Of a stretch of 64,000 bases of DNA, positions 27,301 through 36,300 are shown piece by piece. A program made the position numbers and the translations under genes. The notes under the pieces are model-generated. The model searched no databases and had not been told where the DNA came from. It saw only the letters and a program-made list of their open reading frames with translations. Location: the NCBI GenBank assembly GCA_029964075.1, contig CM057129.1:12391430-12455429 (forward strand). Direction: 5' to 3'. Positions within the stretch are counted from its first letter, which is position 1. Every line of letters begins with the position of its first letter. The DNA comes from Patiria pectinifera. Lineage: Eukaryota; Echinodermata; Asteroidea; Valvatida; Asterinidae.

Positions 27301-30300
27301 ACATCAAACATTTCTAAGTTGTTAACTCTACACTAGAAGTGTTGATCCTGCATGCTCTTCCATGGTCTGTGTGTTTTGGAATATCACGAACATCAGGCGT
27401 GTTTAGAGGATATAACCCAACGTGTTTTTTTTTTCATTTAGACGTAGGATTATTTGTCTTTCATGCATTTGTTCGTTGCCAATGATAACACCACTCACAA
27501 TGCAAAGAGGAATGTTCAAATCCTAACCAGTTGAAGTTTGAGCTCAGTTGACATTACACTTGTCGAGAAAACAGTGGAAAAGCATGCGCAACCTTTTCAT
27601 CACGAAACACGATCAAGTCGTCCAAAGCTCTTTTTGTTCCCCAAAACAATTGTTATCACGCACATTTCTTAATTTCCTTTAAATGACAGCAAACAAGATG
27701 GACTAATTTCACAGGGTATTTGGAGCTAGTACATAATCTTTAATCCAAGTAAGCTTTTTGATAATTAATTCGGTTGGTTACTTTTGGGATGAATACAAAT
27801 GATCCTATTAATCCTCTAATATTGTGATCTTGGTTAAACAAGAACCCAGTTACTTTCTTGCACGTACTGGCAGAGTCCATCTTCTGGTTTGATACCAATT
27901 TCTCCAGGTTGGATCGGAGAGTGATCTCGACACCGTAATTGCCCACCGTGCCGTTGTCGACAAGGATGAAGTGGGTGTGGTTTGGGTCCAGCGACGCCCC
28001 TGTACTCTCCAATGAACTGGTCATGCGGTAATGCTTCACTCTCTGTCAAGACAATACGGGATAAAAGAGTATCTGAGTTAAATGTACTTAGGCAGGACAC
28101 TTTTGCAGCAATTGCTCTCCAATGAACTGGTCGGGGTGATGCTTCACGCACTGTCATGAAAACAAGGGTTGAATGATGAATCTGAGTAATATGAATCATG
28201 GTGACTGTGTCCTTGGGCAAGGCACTTTGCAACAATTGCAGTATGTTCGTATATTTTGGTCAAGAAAGATTTCGAATGTCCACTGGAGTGTTATAATAAA
28301 AGAGAGTTTGTGGATACGTGACTGTGAAGTCATGAAAATAATGGATTGGTTGTGGATTTAACTGATAGACTTTTACCGCATGTGGTCTGTTTCTCTTGTC
28401 TTCCAGCTTCGCGTTGCCGTCCACTATTCCCCAGGACACCACTCCGATGGCGTTGATCTTGTGCCGTGACCTTAGGGTGTGCTCTCGCAGGGCCTTGCCC
28501 ACGTGTTTCATCACACCTGTTCACGTCCAAGAACCACGCCCATAAGACTATTAAACATAACAAAACTAACCACTGGCTTTCACACCGTGTTACATAATGA
28601 TTCACAAAGGGCTTAAGGCACCTCCCTCTTTTTCCTTTTAATGTAATGGGCATACTGAGTGGAAACTCTGCGTGTGTTAACAGTACCGTGCCAAAGTACA
28701 CGTACATAAAGCTATCCCCTTGATTATATTTTGAGACATATTTTAAGGGACTGATGTCAATTTTTGAATTTCCTATTTCGGGGCAATGTTTGAGATGAAA
28801 CCGTTCAAATCACAACCCTTGCGGTGGAACTAGGTGGCTCAATTTCCAAACACTTATTTTAACAACACAGTGAATTATTTTTCTATCTTGTTCCTAAGAA
28901 CTTGCTGAAAACCAAGTCGCTTCGGGAAACGAGCCAAACCGGCTTCGACTAGATCCATCTTTCGACTACATTACCATTCACCGTAAATTTTATAGTAAAG
29001 AATTGTAAATGCAGTATTTTTACCAAATGTTCATTCACATCCAACTGAACCCTAATCGGTTAGCATGGGTGTCCAATTTAGTGTTCTTAAGGCAAATCTT
29101 ATGATTTTTTTTATGACAGTAGACCAACATCTCTTTTTTCCCTTGAGGTTTTACTTGCAATTTACATCTGGAGTCTGGATTTTAATTTCTCCTTGCTCGA
29201 TCCTGTCTCATCTTCATCCCGCTCCTCCTTGTCTTCATTTTTTCCCCTTCTTACCCGTATTTGTTCCGCCAGTCAGGATCCAAGCGTCAGTCGACTCGGC
29301 TACCTTCACGATACCCTTCCGGAACACCCTCCTTAGCTTGGGTTGCAGGACGAAATCCTTGGCTCCCCCGGTCACCTCGATCAGCAGCTTAGGGAGGGGC
29401 AGGTCCCAGGTGTTGGTCAGAAGATCTAAGATGTCTGAGGCTGGGGTGTCATGAGCCACGCGGACGTACTGGATGATTGGGTTGTGATCAAGATGTCATA
29501 AGTAATCGGAAGTGATCACCGTACTAACAAGTCATCTGAAGTCATTTAGTGGTTATCACACGTTATCACTGTGTTATAGGGAGTCTGCCCGATGTTCCCC
29601 AAATACGTGTGTTCCCCAATACCGATGTTCCCCGAAATCCTTATGATTAGGGTTAGGGTTACGGTTAGGGTTAGGGTTATATGGTAAGGATTTCGGGGAA
29701 CATCGGTATTGGGGAACATAGGTATGCACCCGTGTTATAGTCATTTCAAGTCATCACAAGTTACCACTAATTATTACAAGTGATCACAAGTCATCAAAAG
29801 AGTCATAAATCATCACAAGTAAATTACAAGTCATCACTCATCACCAGTCATCACAGGTCATCACAATAAGTCATTACAAGTAATCGCTAGTCATCACAAG
29901 TCATCTGAAGTGAATCATTAGTCATCATAAGTTGAGTGATCAGCTAATACAAAGGCATTTCTTTGTCATTGTTCATTTACTGTTTCTTGTGACCAGACTT
30001 GTGACCTGACTTGAGACTTCACCACGTATTTTGATTCTTCTTAACCATTTTTCTGTTTAAACTTCAATGAACAATAAACTGAGGGAACAAAAATGCCCTA
30101 TTCCCTTTTCCCTTGGCTCCTACATTACTTTGTACTGCAGAGACCTCGGATAATTTGTACTGCGCTAAAAAGATAGTTGGTCATTCTGTTTTCCTTAAAT
30201 TTATTTTTCAATAACATTTTCTATATTCCATTTCCAATCGTATATGTTGTTGGCCCAAGAAAGCATATCAACTTGACCTCGTACCTTAGCCCGCGTGGAC

Positions 30301-33300
30301 GTCCAGACTCCTTGGAACTCCACCTCCCCGAAGGCATCCGTGGGGGATCGGCGCGTGTATCGCCCGTCATCTGGATCCCAAGTCTCGCCTGGTTCTGCTT
30401 CTACACACTCCGGAACGTGATACTCAAAGACACGGCCACACTGGCAACTACAGAAAAGAACGAACGCCTCTCAAAAATCTGCATTAATTTCTGCATCGTT
30501 TTTTCTAGACATGTTACATGCCAAAGTGCCATAACCGATCGATCTATTAGGCCCCGCCCACTGCACACGTGGGAAATATGCGCCTATCCAATGCTGCACC
30601 GTTTGAGCCGCACTGCATGTTCAAGACGCGGGCGTTATATGCATATTGCATACCCACGTGATATCAGACATTTTTGCTCGGCATTGTCACAGTAGTCTGA
30701 GTATCACCCGTTATCCACGGAGCCAAGTCTCCTGTATAACGTCTGATATGTTAAAACATGCAGATTTATGCGATCTCGCGCCTCAGCCAATCGGAGTCGT
30801 CTTTACTAAATCGTGACGTCATTTCATTCCCAAATCAGAACTAAACGTGTGATTGGTCCATTCCGATGCAGTGTTTTGTAATACGACAACAGCTGGGCGC
30901 GTATCGCGTAACATGATACAGAGCACGTGACCACAGCCTTTGTTGCTGTGTCTAGGTTCTTTTTTTTTCGTAACTTTCTCTTTTAAAAAGCTCAGTCTGC
31001 CTGCCACAAATTTCCTGTCTCTGGAATTACTTACACGCCTTGTGATTTCTTGCTGGGCACGAAGCGGATGCAATCCACTTTCTTGAAGGTCTCTCTGATC
31101 ATCTCATGGCCCGAGCGAATCTAAGGGAAGAGACGACAAAAAGCATGCTTCACCGAGTATCAAGATCCGTCGAATGACAGAGAAAATATCAATATTCGTG
31201 AAGCAAATGTTATCTTTGGATTTGTCCCTCGTCGACCTTTTGACTCTTGTTCCAGGGGTGAGAGCTAGAGAATACAAAAGCTTTTTCGAAATGTGTCTCA
31301 CAATCTGTCACAATAATCCAACTCCTGATTAAGAAAAATGCGTACCCTATTTTAATATATTTGCTTTTCAAAAGTTGTGGTAATGGTGCGTGTGCCCTTG
31401 AGCAAGGCGCTCTGTCACTCATTGCTTCTCTCCACCCAGGAGTAAAAGGGTACCTGTGAGGGCAGTGTTGGTGACTGTGAGAGGTTGAAGTCGGCCAAGA
31501 TCGCCGAAATGGCTGCCTTCCGGCCGTGTATGCGTTGAGGTTTCAGGAGTGTTTGCCCGTTGAAATAGGGAAAATAATAAAGCGTTTCGATCATCCGTTG
31601 CGGCGTATAAAAGCGCTATATAAATGCCTGCTTTTATTATATTATTATTATTATTCAAACAAATCGAATGAGTTTTTTCTTCCAACGAATTTTCAAAAGG
31701 CAGTGGAAACCGGTTTAATTAATAGCATTTTGTTTTCAACCCAAAGTCATGTTACCAACTGCCAAGTAAATGAGTGATAGTTTGGACTCCTTAAATGACA
31801 AGTGCAGCTGAGTTTCTCTGACGAGCCCCATTCATTAAGAGTGTCCTCGAGCAACGTAATTACCTTTGCCTGCGTTACGGTTGTAAAGCAGGCAAGTTTG
31901 GTTTAAGGAATGAATTCCGACGTATGATGTTACGTAATGGTCATAAGAGGGTATGTCTAGTTTGCATTGGGAAGAATGTGCATAGAGTCCAGGGGAAAGC
32001 GTTTGTAGGTTTATTTTAGCTTGCGACTTCAGTTCACTGAGTTCAGTCACAAGCACAAAGATGGAGCTGGGCTACATTTCCGACCTCGTTGAACTGAAAA
32101 TTCAAGAAAGTCAATTCTTAAGGTCAAACAAATTAAGTAACCTTCAGTAGCAACAACAGTCAGCGTGAGCTGAATGATGTGCATGTTGTCAAGATAGAGG
32201 AATAACGCAAACGAGGAAACGAAGAACAACATGAGGTCAACAGTAAAGCTATGATCAGTAAAAGGAACGAAGCCGCGGATGTCATGCTTGAGCTTGCGGA
32301 CAGCTCGGACGCCGACCACCGCAGACGAATATGAACGAAGCTGCCTCGCAGAGGACTTGGACGACGAAAAAACGCATCATGAATGCCGAGGCAAGCGCGC
32401 AGAGAAAGATCAAAACTAAGACAAGACGAAGAAATTACAGTGGGGCAGACGAATACTCCACATGCAACCAGATCCGAAGCAACGACGGCAGGTTTTAGCA
32501 GAGCTAGCACAACGCCGGATACCAGTTACGGCTACGGAGGTCGCAAACCGGAAGCGTTTTTAGCTTGTTGGAAGTTCGGCCACTGGAGAAACGGAGTGCA
32601 GAGAGGATGCAAGGGACGGCCATAAGGTAAGTGAAACAGAGAATGTATTGTGGCGTTATAATGGTCAGGTTCAATACCAAATACCATCTCCTGTAGGGCG
32701 CTTAAAGGTAATGTGAGGAAAAGGAAAATACAAATGCAAGTAGTAACATACCGAGCATTTTACAAAATGATTTTGAGCTTCCACTGCTAATGGTGTCCGA
32801 AAAAAAGCTGAAATTAACCCACACTTGTACGAGCAAAAAAGTCAAATACGATGACGCATAGCCCGACTGCGTCTGGCCGTACAGTACTATCGCAAGCTCT
32901 GTAGTACGGCCAGACGCCCGATGCTTCCACAGAGACTGAATTTTGTTGGCCGCCGATGTAGCGATTTTGCTACATCTTTCGATCGCGATTATCTTTTCAT
33001 CCAGGACACAAATTTCCAAAGTTAAGGTTCGTAGTCGTAGAGCAACTCATACCTTTTCGAAAAAACGTTGTTTGGTCTCCATATTTTCATCCATCTGGCC
33101 ACAAGACGAATTTCAGTCATCAGATTCCACAAATATCGTACCCCATGCGATCCCCCATGCGATTTCAAAATGGCGGCCGCGCTGTAATGTATGCAATTGC
33201 AGGCGCGCCCGCGCAAATCATGAATATGCATAAACAGTCTGTGACGTATGACCTCGTGTTTTTGGACGTGCGTGCGGCAGGGCCGTACGGTCATACGTCA

Positions 33301-36300
33301 CAGACTGTTTATGCATATTCATGATTTGCGCGGGCGCGCCTGCATATTGCATACATTACAGCGCGGCCGCCATTTTGAAATCGCATGGGGGATCGCATGG
33401 GGGACGATATTTGTGGAATCTGATGACTGAAATTCGTCTTGTGGCCAGATGGATGAAAATATTGAGACCAAACAACGTTTTTTCGAAAAGGTATGAGTTG
33501 CTCTACGACTACAAACCTTAACTTTGGAAATTTGTGTCCTGGATGAAAAGATAATCGCGATCGAAAGATGTAGCAAAATCGCTACATCGGCGGCCAACAA
33601 AATTCAGTCTCTGTGGAAGCATCGGGAGTCTGGCCGTACTACAGAGCTTGCGATAGTACTGTACGGCCAGACGCAGTCGGGCTAGATGACGCACAGGTTG
33701 TCCTAGTCCGAAAATTTGGGACTCTCAATACTGTGTATGAGAGTCCAAAAAGTAAAGGTATTGAAAACAAGCAAAAACAAGAAGATAGACTGGCACCTGA
33801 AACAACCAGCTCAACACAACTTCAGAACTGCATCAATCAAAATAAAGTGCCAAAGAGGGGTGCTGTGCATGGGCGTCGCGAGGTGGGTGCCCCACCCCCC
33901 CCCCCCCGGAAAACGAAAAAAAAAAGGAAAAAGAGGTGCGAAGCCATATTGCTGTTAATTTGATGGGGGTGGGTGAGGGGGGGGGCAAATGCTCCCCTGC
34001 TCACGCTCGGAAAAATGATAAATTGAGAACATAATGAAAAAGCTAAGAAATTTTGGGGAAAAATTTGCTCCCCCCGCGAAAAAAATCCTGGCGACGCCCA
34101 TGGTGCTGTGGTCTAATGGTTAAGGTGTTCGGCTCGTGTGCTGTGGTACATGGGTTCGAATCCTGACGGGGAACATGGTGCTTGTTTAGCGTCATTGCTA
34201 GAGGGCGAACTATTATATTACAAGGATTACGTTTTGTTCAATGGAAATATTTACGACATCTGCACTGCAGATATGGTTATTTGAAGAAGGTGGTAAGAGA
34301 TTCACAAAAAAAATCAGATGGATTTAAAAACGGAAAGTTAGCTTGTCAAGGGACCGGTTGACCGTATTATATATCGGTCCACTTGTCACAAAGGCACTTT
34401 ATACCATTATTACTTCGTCCTTCGGAGGGGACATAAAGCCGCAGGTTCCGTGTGATATGCACGTTAAAGAACCATTTACACTTATCGCAAAGAGAAGGGG
34501 TTTGCCAAGGTGTTTCTGGCAGTGGCTGCAATATACGCCGCAACACCTTGTTTATAGGCCTACCCTTTTATACAAGTGCTACATAAGGGGTTCACATTTC
34601 TCATAAACTTCATTTGCCGTACCGGTACCTGTCTTTAAAAATGTAGTTACCAGCGCCTTGAGTACCTAATTGTTGGCAGATACTTGCGCTATATAAAGAC
34701 TCCGATATTATTATTTAAAGAAACATTTGGCAAGTTAAGAAATTCAAAATTATGAATTTGGAAAATAGCAGAACAAGTTATTGTTATCAGGACGGTTGAT
34801 AACAAAGCAATAACTTGCCTACGCTCTTTGAGTTCTAGCCTCCTAGCAACTCATACCCTATTCATTGGTATAAACGTGTATGTATTTTCGTTGTGAGTGT
34901 TCGGAAGACGACGATTTGATTATAAGAATAGACAAGAACCAAGGGCGGATCTAGAACATACATTTTGTTGGGGAGGGGGTCGGGGGAGGGGGTCGGAGGG
35001 GGGGGGAGGCAAAAAGGTTTGTTCCCCAAAAACATTTACGGAGTGGGTTACGGGAACCACTTCAGGGCCCAAATTGTTTGGGGGGATTTTAGATGCTCCG
35101 TGGTGCGATCCGAGGCAATTTCTGACCACTTTCGCCAATTGTTTTTAGCAAAAGATGGCGATGTTCGCGGTGCCTGCCAATTTTGCGACGTCACTCAAAA
35201 AAAATAAAGTTCGTTTTGTTTCTTCCGGGGGGGGGTGGCCCCCGTTGCCCCCCCCCCCGGCCCCTAGATCCGCTGTTGACAAGAATTGGCAAGATTTCTT
35301 GCCGATCCCCCTTTAACCGGAACAGAAGCATTTGCCAAAATTAATCTATATCCTGCCATGCCGAACGCTGTGACTAATATAATAGTTCAAACTGTTACAT
35401 GACACAGGATTTGTAAGCGGGCTTGTCCCCGCGTCGAAATTCAAGTCGTTGAAAACTGAAAGATATTTTCTTGTTTTCAAAGAGTCGGTAACAAAATTTA
35501 TGAAATTTATAAACACCGAGAGAAGGGACATTAGTATGCAGATGTTTTGTTTCGACACTGTTTACAATGACCTTCAACCGTTTGCCTTTATGCTTACTAT
35601 CTATCATTCCACCAATCTATCCATCATTCACTTTTAATTAACTTTTTTTTCCTAGAATAAAAGTACTTCTCCTAATAAACAAATAAAGAAATTAAAGGGC
35701 GCAGGCAAAGAAATATTTTAGTGCAATCCTTAAAAATGCACCTTTGTGTCCCATTCAACCTTATTTTCAATGTTCGATTTGCCTTTTTTTTGTTTTTATG
35801 CTAGTTCAAATTTCAATATTTATAAGCAAACGGTGATGTAGTTCCAGGCAGAAACCTCAATGTTACAGCTATTTCAACACAAAAAGTTGCTGGAATTTTG
35901 GATACTTTGCTGTCGCAAATATTCTTTTCTGTGGTGGTTCGTTGTTGTGTCAGTACATGGCCATAAGCCATGAGCAAACTTTTCTCACAAATGTCTCAGT
36001 GAGCAAATTGTTGAGTTGACTTCGCAATTTTAACAGAAAACCCCTAAACTGAACAATGTCTTCCTGAAATGACATCACAACAACAGCGCCCTCAGATGTA
36101 AAAAAAAAACAACCCATGAACAATTGTAATGATTAAAGAGCTGCACTTTTCAATAATAGACCCAAAAAGGGGTATCATATAGTTTTTATACTTGTAAGAG
36201 GAGTAGAAAGTTGCACAAAAATGTAGCTCAGAACAATTCTCTTCGTGGCCCTTTAAGTTTCACGATACTGTTCGTAGTCTACATCACTAGTTTACCTTTA

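Noticed and set aside
30177-30695. 172-codon plus-strand frame
   Set aside because: It is the antisense shadow of TRPM exon 3 plus intron.
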